The translations under genes and the position numbers were made by a program. The notes under the pieces were generated by a model. That model saw nothing but the letters and a program-made list of their open reading frames with translations. It did no database searches and was not told where the DNA came from. Of a stretch of 64,000 nt of DNA, positions 23,473-36,119 are shown piece after piece (within the stretch, counting starts at the first letter, position 1; each line of letters starts with the position of its first letter). Source of the DNA: Ligula intestinalis (Eukaryota > Platyhelminthes > Cestoda > Diphyllobothriidea > Diphyllobothriidae); contig JAYGXS010000005.1 of the NCBI GenBank assembly GCA_036362985.1, positions 50,162,059-50,226,058 of the forward strand. The letters are read 5' to 3'.

Positions 23473-24277
23473 TTTTAAGGCATTATTTACGCTGAAAAAG
23501 CACACAGTTAAGTGTGTGCTTACAAGTTTCACTGCCTGCACCACGGCAACGACCTCACGCATAAAAACACGAATTATGAACGCTCTGCTCTTCAGACAGG
23601 GATGTACAGGCGAGGTTACATCAGAAAAAAATGATACGCAAGCAGTTTTGCCTCAGATGGGAACCATTTTTAGTATCTTCTGTGAGACCTGCTTGTACCG
23701 GAGGCATAAGAGCGAAATCCTTTATGCTATCCAAAATGCAGCAATGAGGATCGAAGGTGTTTAACTGCAGTGCTAATGTCAAGACTGCATGAAAAAGAAG
23801 GTAAGGTAATTACATATTACAATTATCAAAGGTTACAGAAATGTGTTTTGCATGCTCAAGCGCTAACACCTTTAAATTATGAGGCAATGAGTTAACAAAA
23901 CCACTCCAACTGGGTTCATCTGGAGTGCAGAAAATCTGCATTGACAGTAAAATTCAACTTTCGGTTACAAAGTAAATCAAAGTTAAACGTTTACGTTGGC
24001 AGAAAACTACAGTTACACTTATTCATGCAAACCTAAATTCCTTCCTATACTATTATATATACTTTGCCATAGTTGCATTTACAATGCTATCTCACTAACT
24101 TAGCATTTTCGTTTTTGGATAGTGGGTATTAAATTTAATTCAGAGGGGCAATCGGCATCCCGCGACATTCCCTCCTGGGCTATTAATTTTCAGGGTTATT
24201 AAGACAAGGTCACTTGTAAACCTTAAAATATTGAAAGCTTTATTTTGGGCTTATCGTAATAGATCGAGTTTATTTTC
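23473..24277. other. no recognisable feature
   Basis: Mixed-composition sequence. The frame at 23516-23764 has no domain signature. Confidence 0.4.
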
Positions 24278-24325
24278 TCCTGAAAATTCTGCCTTCTCAC
24301 GGAAGGGTATCATCAGAAATTGTTT
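24278..24325 (-). ncRNA. hammerhead remnant
   Basis: Minus strand: a perfect CUGAUGA (24316-24310), stem II CCUUC/GAAGG around CGUGA, then GAAUUUUCAGG where GAAA..UC is expected. Loss of the GAAA box should inactivate it. It belongs to the same family as the other hammerhead units by its downstream AATAAA-rich flank. Confidence 0.5.
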
Positions 24326-27300
24326 AAGTTACTCGTTAGTTACGTTTAAAGGTTCGGTTTAATTATGACAGCCGCCCGACCCATTGTTGACTTGCTGGGT
24401 CTGACAACATCCCGTGAGCCGACATAGAGAAACGTATTTACGCAAACACGCATGGCACAGATAGTCCAGCAGTTAGAACTAACCAGTTAGACAAGACTAC
24501 ACTTGAAAGGAAGTTGCGCCTACACACGAAATCAAAACTCGTTTGCAATGTTCGAATGGTATATCAATTAAACCCCATTGATGGGTCGTGAATTCCGATC
24601 ATATTCGTTTGCTGCTACGGTGCCTTCGACAGAACCATTGACCTCAACCGGAGAATGTCCGTTTTTGGAGACACCAAATCCTATTTTCAGACTTATTGTT
24701 ATTACCCCTTAGACTCACTAAATTTAAAACTTAATCAATGCTATTTAACAGATCACTACTGGATTCAGTTGATCTGGAATACAAAGCTGCATTTTGAGTG
24801 GACAAGGAGCCTAAGTCGCTCTACAAAAATGATGGTTATTAACTTTAGGCACATCTTTTTAATTCCTTTGGCTATGTGGGTAAGCCATGCACTGCGTTGG
24901 AGTAAACTGATATTAAGCCTCAGGACTGCAATTAACGACGCGTCCATTTATTCCCCAGAGATCGGCAATTTGATCCGAGCAAACGATTTTTAAGCAGCTG
25001 CTTAAAGTATAATTCCAGATATCAACACAGACTATCATGGGGTTGTCGGTTGCGTTTTCAAATGGGTAGTGGGAAAGTACAAGTTCGAATTCATGTCTTC
25101 GCAAAATAATTTCTGGAACGGTGATTAAAATTAAAATGTTGGATCTCTACTGTGATTTAAGGAAGACAATAAAAACTTAGTAGTTATGATCAAATCAAAA
25201 ATTCTTTTCGCTGAATACGAGCAGAAATTCCATGAAGCATCTTTGTAATATAAATAGAAATTTAATTTCTGTGATTCCATTGGTATGTCTTGGTGAATGA
25301 TAAACGTTAGTATGCTTTGTAGACTGGTTGAACGAGCACCATTCCATGTATCCGCCACACTCTACTAAAACTGTTCTTTTATTAAAAGTTCATTTCTCAA
25401 ATTAAACCGTGGTAGCAATGCGAGTTGCAATTAGAATACAGGGTCTATATCCCACTAATAGTTGACGATACAAGCAATTTGCTGGGTTAATCCGGTGACA
25501 ATTATTTGTGCTTCCTTAAATGAATCCTCCATTATAGCCAAATAAATGTTGCGTGCTATAAAAATCATTCCCCAGAGAGAAGGACAAAGGTTGACAGTTA
25601 ACAGGTCGTATTTGGTCAGGCACTGTCAACCGCACCAAGCCATCATCAGTACAAGATCACACCTCTCGTGATTGACCAAGCACTGGCTTGTCTTCTTTCC
25701 TTTGATGCTATCCAACGCTTCAGTGTCACTGACATAGTCTCCAAACTCTGTCATTTGAAATAAAAACTGTTACGTAGAACATATTTCTGTAAGAGTATTA
25801 TATAGGGAGACAAACCAAGGATTCGTGTGCGATACTGAAATACTAGTTTACTGTAGCCAAGATGATCAAAGTTCTGCACAGCTGACGTTTCAACTATAGA
25901 TGGCTAGTTTAACTTTCAAATGTTGTTAAACGTTTTTCATTAGTATTTTTTTTCTGCTGCCCTCATCTTAGGAATGTCACAAGCCATCCCACAAAGGCAA
26001 TTTGGGTTGTTTTGTTCTCCATTTCATATACAATGCTTATGTAAGCTTAATATGACGCTGTTCTTGTGGCGGTGGTGAAACAAAGATAGGCCGAAAACCT
26101 GATTTTATTTGGTTCCTGAAGAGATTAAATTTTTTATTGGACCCTGTATTCAGCTTCTAAAAAGACAATGGGCAGAGCTCTGTGTTTGCTTTTGCTGATT
26201 TATTGCCTGGAATGGTAAAACTGGAGACCTGATCAGACACAACCTCCACTGAACCGGCTAAAAGCAATTGCAATTCACTCATGTGCATTGTGTAATGACT
26301 TATTTCGGAGTGCTTTTGGTCAGAGACGATTTTTGCACCGAATGAGTTGAACTACTTTACGGCCAGGGGAAAACAGACAGAAGAGTTTTCAAATCAACGA
26401 TAATTAAAGAAGATAACATACGACCGGAATTCAATCGCGTGCCCGCCCAAAAGCCCAGACACGCCTTTCGTCAGCCTGCTTTCCCGTATGACGTTAAGCA
26501 ATCATTTTTGCAGCCCGTTCTGTTAACTCATGATGTTTAACTACTTTTTTATTCCAAAGGATCCAATATAATACTATCAAACTTTACGAGTCTCTGTACG
26601 CAAGACGCACTTACTGACTAAACTGATGCGACATGCATTTTGATTAACAAAAGAACCTTGTTTCTTATTCAGAGCATTTATCGTTATATTCATTGCATTC
26701 AGGGCTCAATTTGGGCTTTTTACTTACCAAGTGTTGTGCATTTTAAGTTAAAGTTTTAATTAATGCATTTTAGTTGGATTAGAGGTCCAGGGGAAATATT
26801 TTGTGAATTTATACTTTTATAAGTAGCTCTACCTATCCTACGAAGGGGCATGCGAAGAAATTCAGATATACGTACACAAAAAATGCATACGAATCTCTTC
26901 TGTGCAGCTAAGAATATTTTAGTACTCAGACCTCGCTAGGTTGACCCAATATTGCTCAGTTTTAATAGGTCCAAGTTAGATAGAATCCAAATCTTGTACG
27001 GTGGGGTTAAATGGCATACCTCTGTCCTCCTTTTTTGGGGGCAATCCTAACGTCGTTCTTAAAAAACGTGCATAAAGCTCTTAAGATGACAGTTGCTAAG
27101 TAATGACAGTGCACAGAGCAACGGCTTACCTTCAAAAATGTAAAAACAGTTTATATGACCGCACTAAGGGACAGTTGGGTACATCTAGAACATATTAAGC
27201 TGCACGTCACATTCACCTGGAGAAACGTTGATTAAAATCCTTCCTCAGTGGCCAGTTTTCTTGGATTTGTGGTGGCTTCCTTTCAAGCCTCAAAGAAGTA

Positions 27301-27654
27301 AAAAGAGCTAAGAGGACGTAAAGCATGGTTCCAATATGTCCTGGATACGGGTTATAAGTTTTAGATGTGGTCTTACTTTCATTTAAAACAAAATCGTCAA
27401 GCAAAGTTTGCAACCATTACTAATGTTCTTATAAGTATAAAACTGCTAAAACGCACCAGCTTAATTAATCAAAAACAAGACAGGCCTATTGAAAATAATA
27501 GTGCGTTAGAACAGAACCATTTTAAAAGTTGAATGGCAAACATATTAAAATCCTTCTCTAGAGCATAAACTATCAGTAAATAGGCGTACACCGATCAGAT
27601 ACAGGGCACATCTACCCTACTTTTTGATGCCTAGTGGGTTTGGCAAACCCTGAA
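24326..27654. other. no gene recognised
   Basis: AT-rich sequence. A lone GAAACGTCAG on the minus strand near 25890 may be another eroded hammerhead end, but the partner boxes are absent. Frames such as 24655-24993 show no known domain. Confidence 0.5.
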
Positions 27655-27735
27655 CCTTTGCCGACAGCTCGATGGATAGGGCTTTCGACCCTGACCTGAG
27701 AGACACGGGTTCAAAACTGAAGGTCGGCGGGAATT
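27655..27735 (+). mobile_element. tRNA-like SINE head (type 3)
   Basis: GCCGAC (27660-27665) pairs perfectly with GTCGGC (27723-27728) like an acceptor stem. Between them are an A-box-like AGCTCGATGGATAGGG and a B-box-like GGGTTCAAAACTG. The T-arm does not pair well, so this is a tRNA-derived repeat and not a working tRNA gene. Confidence 0.55.
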
Positions 27736-27739
27736 TCCA

Positions 27740-30700
27740 CTGGAACACTGCCGTAGAGTGTCTCCTACTTATGATGGCAGATAAAGCCCTCCAGGAGCCT
27801 CTGTCTTTAGGTAAAATTTCCTAAAAGGAATAAAAATATATCCATATTGTCTTATAGTGTATATCCAATTAACAAAGAATTAAAATACCATTCAGGCAAG
27901 AGTGCTTCAGAATATTTCATATTAAAAAAAACTTGTGTCCTGATTTAACTGATCGCTTTCTAGCGCTCTCGATACTCTCAGTAGCAGCTTAAAGAAGAAC
28001 ATGCATCCGTATCTTCGCAGCTTCTGCGTGATCAGCAGTCATTTGCAAAGCTTGGATTTTGCCTATTCAAGTCCAAAACACCCTTCTTGTTTTTAGCATT
28101 CACAATTCTGCAAGCAACAATGTACACTGCATGTTTTACTGATTTGCCAGAGAAAGCGTTCTAAATAAAGCCATGCAGCATGCAGCATATGTCCATGTTC
28201 GCTGTCAGGAAAGTATGAAACGCAATAGTGGTGCTGCAAATCATGATGTTTACAGCCAACGCCGGCTAACGTGCCTCCATGTAGTACGTGTGACCTTGCA
28301 ATTTATTGCGGAAGAGGTACGTGATATCCGTAACGCGGGCGTTTTAAATTGGGCTGCCATTTTTCCTCTCTCCATTATGAATAAATATATATTTTCTTCT
28401 TTTTTCACGTGTAGTTTCTTATATATAGGTTAGTTTGGCTACTTCATTCATTAAAAACCGATTTTTATCCCTCTCTGTTATTTTTAATACAAGAAGGGCA
28501 TGATGGACAAGAACTTGACGCTAGGTCTGTTTTGAAAACAACCCAATTTGGCCTATATTTGATGACTTTTCCAAGGAAATTTAACCACGATGTCGAAAGT
28601 TGCAGTCGTTGACAATTATGGATTTTTTTATTTCCCATTGTTGTGAATTTTCCGTCTAATTTTATGCATTTTGAATGGAGGACGGTTTTGCTGAAACTTT
28701 TTGAATAACAATTTCAAGATAAGGCATATCCTTCTCTCTCCTTAACTGCAATTCTAACTCTTAACATATTTACCCTATATTTTAACGCAAGGCCGCCGAT
28801 GTAAGGAGCGTATTTTATGCTTACTTGTCCTACCGAGTTGGTTCTTCGGCCAATTCATGCACAGCATTACGTCGATTCTTCAAAGGGGCCACTCAACCCA
28901 CTACCGAAGGTATTTTGGAAAAGGTCATACAAATAAGAACCGGAATTGGTTTCATTGGGCTCATAAAAAACATCGAGAGCAGCAGTTTCTCCCGAATATC
29001 ATACACATGCCTTGTTGTATAGTTAAATGAATGGCATATATTTGTACGTCCTATGTCTAACGATAAACTTTACCCTCATACATAACTTTAACCCCATTCT
29101 TAGTCTTGTCACCTAATCCTCAACAAAGAAATTAAGCGCACAGCCTACAGTTCCTACTGGCATGGCTTTCCGGTGGGGGAGGGCTAGGGAAGGTATATGC
29201 AAACATACATGAAATAAGCTTTTGCATACACACAGATGTGGCACAGATGTTGCGACTTCCTACCGAATTTTGAAATGATTTCTTCAAGAGGTCCGCCGCA
29301 TATATCTCCATGCAGTCTAATCAACATGCTTGACAATGTTAAGTTGCTTAGAATGCAGTTCTCATTGACAAACAGTGATATTATGTTGTCTGGCCTATAA
29401 AAATGACGTAACTTCGAATGATTATTTTCAAATTTGAAAATGGCGAAACATTACAGGAATAAAGGTTCCTTTAAAGTGAAAGGTTCCTCAGTCCGGAGAA
29501 ACAACGAGGAAAATAATGAACCTGATATTGTATCAGATTTCCCCAACCAACAGTTTTCTATAACGAATAGGAAGGGTGAAAAGTTAAAATTTGTGTGAAA
29601 TGCTCAAAATTTGTCCACAGATACATATAAAATATATCCGTGTTAAAAATAATAACACCGCGTATACCTATAAGCCTCAGAGATTAAAATTTTTCCGGCT
29701 AAAAAGGGATGGCTGAGTTCATTTAATAAGCTAGACTTACGTACTATAGCCTCTCGTGTTTTGGTCGGCAAGCTAATTTCTGATTTGGTACATCTTGCTT
29801 TGCGACTGCCTTCGGGGCTCTGGATGGATGCCAAAAAGCAGAACAGGAGGAGTAGGTTTTGTGCCCGCTAGGTGTATGCCCATCCACATCACTCTTAATT
29901 ATTTAAAATCAAATCCGTTAAAAGTAAGTATCACCTGCAATATTATTTTTTCAGGTTAGATAAAGGATATTCACAATTTTGAAATGTATATTTAGTTGTC
30001 CCAGACGCAACCGACCCTAGAAAATACGATATTGTGTTATTTAATGTATGAGAAATTTACTGTTTAGAATGGTCACCTATTCCCTTTCCGCGAAAATTGT
30101 TAGTACGCACAAAGGAAATTTATAATCGGAAAGTTGGATTGAATGGAAGTTGAATTATCTGGAGCCGGAAAACATTTATTTTATAAAGGTTCTAAATGCC
30201 TTCCGGTAATGCTAAAGTACATCCAGTCGAATTGTGGTCGTCCATGCCCTTTGGTTAATTGACAGCAGCTTTTTTCCGATGGAATTTGATTATGCCCATT
30301 CTTCCACTGCATCGACTTCTTGGATGTTGGTTTGTTTGTAATGCAGGTGAAGGCGAGAGTTTTCGACCCAAAAAATATCAAAAACGAAGCACCAATGAAG
30401 AGTTCGGTCCCAAACGAGGGATCTTGGTAAATTTGTTTCGCAGCAAAAGGTTGATCTTCTCCAGCAAGTATAGCCTAAAGGTTGTTTGGCGGGTTATTTC
30501 GCAAATGATTACCAAGTTCCTGCAGCTTTTCAAAGGTAAACTCGGTTAAAAGCTAGGCGGTGTCTCTGTACATTCATGTTTCCTATTGCTGCTGTCGCAA
30601 ATAAAACGGTTCTCCTTGATATTTGAATGTTTTTCTGATAGCATTTTATATCCTCAGCTGAGGTCACGTAAATATAAATTATATCTCAGGTGCTTAAGGC

Positions 30701-30949
30701 TGTTTACCTGATACTTTGGTTAAATTTACTAGTTGAAGACAAACCGCATAGAAACACCTTATCTTCTACTCATTTTTTGAAAATATGAGGATGGGAACAT
30801 GGGTTTTTGTGCATTGGATCAATTTGTCCATTGTCCTTTTCCGTGCAAATACCTGCAACGAGAACGTTTTCCATTCATTTTTAGGTAAATATTTTTTGTG
30901 TTGCTTATTTTTTACAATATTGCCAGTGAAAATACTAACCGTTTCGCTT
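27740..30949. other. no gene recognised
   Basis: AT-rich sequence with short frames only. The region 30190-30550 has overlapping frames on both strands without a recognised family. Confidence 0.45.
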
Positions 30950-31280
30950 GCTTGCAAAGAAAAAGCACGGCGCTGTTGAACATTTGTAGACCATTGGAAG
31001 CAATTAATTGATCTTATCAATGACTGGCTTCTGTATCGGAACGAATAGACTGCTGAAGCAGATTATGTTTGAACGCCGGCAGCAAAAGATAATTTGATAA
31101 AACAATGTCTGGTGAATGCGGTAGGTGGGGAATGATCCCCCAGTGTTTACACTGCTGTGGAACACGGGATCTGGCGTTGAATGGTGGCATACTCAAATGA
31201 CTACCTGTTCGGCCGTGTGCTATACCCTCATTTCTTCAGTGCCCGACTCAAATTGGTTTAGGCTTGTTGATCTTGCAATA
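30950..31280 (-). pseudogene. mariner-like transposase fragment
   Basis: The minus strand holds PHLPHSPDIVLSNYLLLP, then AFKHNLLQQS, matching the mariner block 'LPHPPYSPDLAPSDYHLF...L' that carries the third catalytic aspartate. DQLIASNG and QMFNSAV follow, like 'WIDQFIASK...FFNSGI'. Upstream in another frame NLSRALKK resembles the 'LNRALKEKRP' block. Two adjacent stops and several shifts are present. N-terminal DNA-binding parts were not identified. Family call moderate. Confidence 0.5.
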
Positions 31281-31289
31281 ACCATTTCG

Positions 31290-34200
31290 GATGGCTTTAG
31301 CAACTAAGAGTTACCCAATCATTTGTGCTGATCTTGGAAAAGCAGCAAAATTTTACTTTCAAAATTCTTCTGCTTTGACATTGATTGTGATTGCTGAGCA
31401 GCCATCGTTCTGGGAATTACGTTCAATATTATCGTATCAGATCCATTTCTATCACTTGCCCGGATCTGATTTAAAATTTAGTTTTAAAAAAATATTAAAC
31501 ATATGCTTTTTATACTTTTACCTATCCTTTATTGAAACCAGTGTTCTTTGTTTATATACCATAACTACTGTACATAGACCTTTCCTGACAGTAGATCTAC
31601 CAACTTGAAATACTGCTGGTCATTTGTATAACTTTGGAATGGATCACGGTCGGCTAGCGTTTTTAAGTTCTGCGGCCTTGATCAAAACTATCCCCATCTT
31701 TCATATTCAAAGGATATTTTAGAGCGTCAAAACAATTGCCTTCATCCTAGTTCGTCAAAGCCATGCTGACCATATGCTTTCGCAAATAAACAGAAAGGTT
31801 TACTAAGTCAACGAAACGATGCTTTTTTTTAATTTTCTGGCTTGGTGCTAACGATGCTTGATGCTGAAGTGTCGATCATCACCAGTCACGAGTGTCTTGA
31901 AAACTATATTTCACACGTGACTGTACGATTATTTTGTCTTCTTGTCGATTCATGTGACATCCGATTTTTCCCCTTTTATACCATTTTTACTGTTAATTCA
32001 TTTACGCATTATACTGCTAACATTCCTTTAAGCTTTTGACATAGGTCGCAATTTATTAAAAGCTCTAATCTATATGCCTACTATGTTTTCAATTTTCCTA
32101 AACATTGTGTACCATCCATGTCGACAACGCCAAACGCCAAAACGCCTCCTGTATTGGCTTTTTAGACCGTTCATTTTAAACGTAAACTACTTTGATGGCC
32201 TTATTGAAAATAAGCAAAAGGCAATGTTTCTCGCAAGCGCTAGTTATTGGCATAAGACTGCCCATCTTCTCTAATTTGGAAACATTATTTTCAAGCTTCT
32301 ACTATATTTCGAAAATTTACTATGATTTCGTTGCTCACGTACGTCATAGCATATATGTGGTTAATTTGAGTTCAATAAAACACAACATCTTGGAAATATG
32401 AAATGAAACTTTTTGCGCTTATTTCTTTTAGATCTAATTATAAGTAGAAAGCCTGTTTGTGGCAAAATGAAAAAAAGTTTGTTTGCAGTTACCTCATAGA
32501 CTGTTTGTTCACAAGTAGAGCCATCATATTATTATTTTATTGCATCCAACTTCAAATGCACGACCCCAGAAAAACTTAATAAGCGTACAAATATTATTTT
32601 GATATACGTTTATCGTTATTTTGACTTTGTATCCTTACATCACACATGCAAACTTTTTCTGAAGTATTTATTTCATTCAAAATGCAGTTTGAAAAAAAAA
32701 CGTTGCCCTTAAATTATATACAATATCAATAGGTTTACTTAAAAAGTATTTTACCTGAATCGTTCAACTGCAAGGAACATATGCATCACTATCAGTAAAC
32801 AAATCCATTTTGGTAAACGAGCGCAAATTCAGAAGTAAATGTGGTCTAAAAAAGCAGCATAAGCTTATGTTAGCAAAGTTGATTTTCATTTCGAAGCCAC
32901 AGCTTATGTGCCCCTTCCTTGAATGTTAACTTTTTCCATTATTTTCTTCTTAAGACTTTGGATCCTGAACGTTTAGTGTTTCCAGTCAATGAGATGTGCA
33001 TTAAAATGTGATTTGTAGTGTGTCAGTGGGCGCATTAGCATACAGATGTGGGTCTTCTAGGCTACCAAGATTCTTGTTTATGCACTGAAGGTGACTGAGC
33101 ACTAAATGTTGCTTTCTTGGTGTGGGAAAGTTACGAACTTCCTCATTAACCATAATTAAGTTACCAGCATCTCAGGATTGCACTGTAACCAGACAGAAAA
33201 TAAAAATATTGAGCAAAGCTATCCACATTTTGGGGTTCATGCTCAGCTACTGCTTGCATACCACTGAAGGAATAAACATGAGTTCGCTTGCTTTGGCCTA
33301 CGGGTGCCTTACTGCTTATGCGATCCTCTATCTAGTCCGAACATTGCGGTACCTGACAGGCTACTACAAACCAAACATTTTAAATGCTTATGTGAATCTC
33401 GTATTCACATGTGAAGGTCAAAATATGTGGCGTAGTATGTTGCTTTTGACAAAAAAGGGCAGCTTGACGAGAAACATTCGTGTTCTCTCGTCATATTCGT
33501 TCACAGTGTTTGGCTGGTTATTTGTAGGTGTTAACTGTTCAGTAGTTTTTGATGCATAAATAGTGAAATAATATTGGAAAAGACAATGATAAAATTAAGT
33601 CCGCTTTATCTGCTTTTGACAAAACTGACTTCCTTCATTCTCTCTAATTACCAACTTGTTTGAAGAAAGCAGGACATATTTTAGAAAGATATGATTATGT
33701 ATTAATCTAGTAAAGCGCAAACGAGGCAAATATCTCAGTTCATCAGGAGATCTGAAGGAATCGGTAAATTAAGCTGTATAACGATGCCCACAGTATTTGC
33801 ACTCAATTTATAACAGAAAGCTTTACTGCCATCTTCCGGGAGTTTATTATTATTAAACTGGACAACCACTCGCAACAAACTTTGAAAAGCATGGGATATT
33901 TCAAAACTTGCTGTAAAAGTTTATTGGCTTTTTAGGTGAGTATTTTTCAAGCGGGTGTTCAGTAACTTAAGCAAATAAACGAATATTTTAGTTATTGTGA
34001 TTACTGTTACTAACATTATGGTAAGTTAATTTCTAAAAGGGCAGTCACAATGCTGTAGAACGATGAACGTTCTGGAAGTCCTTGTTAACAGTTTGTGCTA
34101 TATGGATATGCTCATCTGTTGAAATGCCTTAAACGGGGTTACAGTTTTGAATGGATTCAATGACAATTTCTCAAACATTCTCAACAGCCTAATCATCCAG

Positions 34201-35460
34201 TCAATTATATTTTAAAACACTATTTTTCGTTTGAAATAAAATCACCTTTGGTAACTGCCCGATATGATTGTTGATGGTTAAAACGTGTTTTAGTTAACCT
34301 GGGCTCATTTTTTAAATTCTCAAACTGCACACTGCTAAAGGAAGCGTCCGTAAGATTAAAACATCGCTGGACAGACATTGCGCATCGCTAGCCGGACCAA
34401 ATGTAAACACATTATTTTGGGTTGCGCAAGGAGACCGTATATCTTAGTTTATGACGCGCTTAGGTATCCTTTTTTCCTGTAATCACTGACAAATAGTTAC
34501 GGTAAACACGAAGTCACCGAATTCTAACCTTTTGAAGAACAGCAGTGTACATTAGTGATGTTTGCTTGCTTTTTATCTGCGACACTCACATAGTTTTTTT
34601 TCACGTCTGCAAAAGATGGTCAGATATATTTCATCTAAATATTAGTAACTTCCCTACATTTATTTCTAAAAGATATGTCGCTGAATGCGCTTTTGCATCA
34701 GGCAATTTTATGATGTCTCGAAGGTCGTTGCGGAAAAAGAAGAAATTTTTTTCCAAGAAACCAATAGTTTATGGTTCCCCTTGGCATAGAGTAAAGACAG
34801 CATCCTATTTTGATTTTAGGAGACACCGTTTGATTGAGCCATTTAGACAATGTCTTTGCTTGATGCACATTTTAAGCAGAGACAAAAAGAGTCTTAAGCA
34901 GGTGTCCGATATGATCTCAGCAGTTTAGTTCTATCTTCAGTAAAAACTTAGGATTATCTAACGCACAATCTTCTAGCTGTGTTCTTTTAGTTGTTAACGG
35001 CATAAATTTGCGCTACCTTCATTTACTAAACCGCACAGTCAACCAATATAAGCAGTAGCTTCCAGTTCACTTGATAGGCAATTTTTTTCAATAGTTGCCG
35101 TTTGTTGTATGGAACTTCTTTTTGTAAGGCATTATAAAGAAAGTTTCTTTGCGAATTTAAGTGAATAACAAAAGCGGTCTTCAAGTCAGATTACGAGATA
35201 AATGCTATCTGGATAGTTAAAACAATAAATGGCATTATAAATCTTTTCCCTATTTGTCTATGAAGGCTATATAATTAATCATTAATATCCATATTTTTGC
35301 GAAACTGTCCGCAACTGGTACTCTCTCGGTGCAACGAAAATATGATTCTTGAATAGTTGCACATCTTAAAGCGGATTCGCTAGGTTTCTGTGTGGTTTGC
35401 GAAAAAAGGGCTTTGCCCTATTCAAAGTTTTTTGGTTTTTCGTTCTGAGGCAAACCTTAT
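31290..35460. other. no gene recognised
   Basis: AT-rich sequence. The longest frames (33122-33559, 145 codons; 34545-34928, 127 codons) show no domain, splice borders or codon pattern that would support a gene. A perfect small hairpin ATGTGAAT/ATTCACAT lies near 33390. Confidence 0.45.
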
Positions 35461-35524
35461 TTGTGGATGTAACAGTCGAGAGCTTGCAGACGCTACGCAG
35501 CAGCCGATGCACCACATATGTAAA

Positions 35525-35905
35525 TGAGGTCACGTCAACGCACACAATCTGACGTCACACTTCCCAATAGCCACCACCAAATCCTTCTCGGCCTCACACT
35601 TCCAGCTGGGTGACTTTTTTTCTGAACACATTCCCTGAAGTCTATGTGTGTGCATCGTCTTAAATGTGTATATATTCCTTCACTAATGCAGTCAGACTGT
35701 GCCATCTATGCGTACACTTTTGCACACTCTCGATTCATCCAATAACATCCGCGCATACACAGCGCGCACGCACAAAAAGACACTTTGCCGGAGTGCAGGC
35801 ATGCGCCCCGAGGTCTTTGGCAAAATCCTATTCTGATATATTGCGCACGCTGTCTCTCTCGCCCGAGCCTTCTATGGAGCGAGTGGATTTTTTGACCAAT
35901 CAGCA
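35525..35905 (+). promoter_or_regulatory. CRE/CCAAT-rich promoter-like patch
   Basis: A full CRE palindrome TGACGTCA lies at 35550-35557, a near match TCACGTCA at 35530-35537, and CCAAT at 35896-35900, in a locally CpG-richer stretch. It is about 0.5 kb upstream of the candidate exon at 36050 and on the same strand. It could be a promoter for that gene, or an intronic or transposon-borne patch. No TATA box or start site was fixed. Confidence 0.35.
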
Positions 35906-36049
35906 GTCCAGAGGTGTTTTAGTTCAAGAGGACAGAACTCCGTTTTGTCATCGAAGTTACCATTCGACGTTAGAGAGCCCGTGGACGTTCAAGAAAGTCC
36001 GTCGATTGTGCAGTCGACTGAGCACTCATTTATCTCATTTATTTGACAG

Positions 36050-36115
36050 CCGGCACCGTGGACATATTCAAAAGGCACAATCCGAGCTCTGGCAAGAGCC
36101 AGAAGCATGAGAAAT
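36050..36115 (+). CDS. candidate internal exon (66 nt), unknown gene
   Basis: It is bounded by a strong acceptor (pyrimidine-rich CATTTATTTGACAG, AG at 36048-36049) and a consensus donor (GTAAGT from 36116). Read after two leading bases it encodes GTVDIFKRHNPSSGKSQKHEK and leaves one base (T). The peptide is polar and lysine/serine-rich with no known domain. Another frame is open too (PAPWTYSKG...), one is closed. The phase (two bases in, one base left over) fits the exon at 42212 exactly: T plus CA gives a serine codon. A CRE-bearing patch lies upstream. The function is not recognised. The main risk is that short AT-rich genomes produce splice look-alikes by chance. Confidence 0.5.
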
Positions 36116-36119
36116 GTAA

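Noticed and set aside
25870..25905. Further hammerhead (GAAACGTCAG, minus strand)
   Set aside because: No CUGANGA box or stem II could be found upstream.
28720..29130. Second telomere-like tract
   Set aside because: Only scattered TAACTTTAACCC-like words, not a continuous hexamer array.
30190..30550. Transposase or host coding region on either strand
   Set aside because: Protein-like stretches exist on both strands, but none could be tied to a family by eye.
33122..33559. 145-codon plus-strand frame
   Set aside because: No domain, no splice borders, and no codon pattern different from surrounding sequence.
35664..36110. 148-codon plus-strand frame overlapping the candidate exon
   Set aside because: It uses a different frame from the phase-matched exon and is open mainly because the patch is GC-richer.
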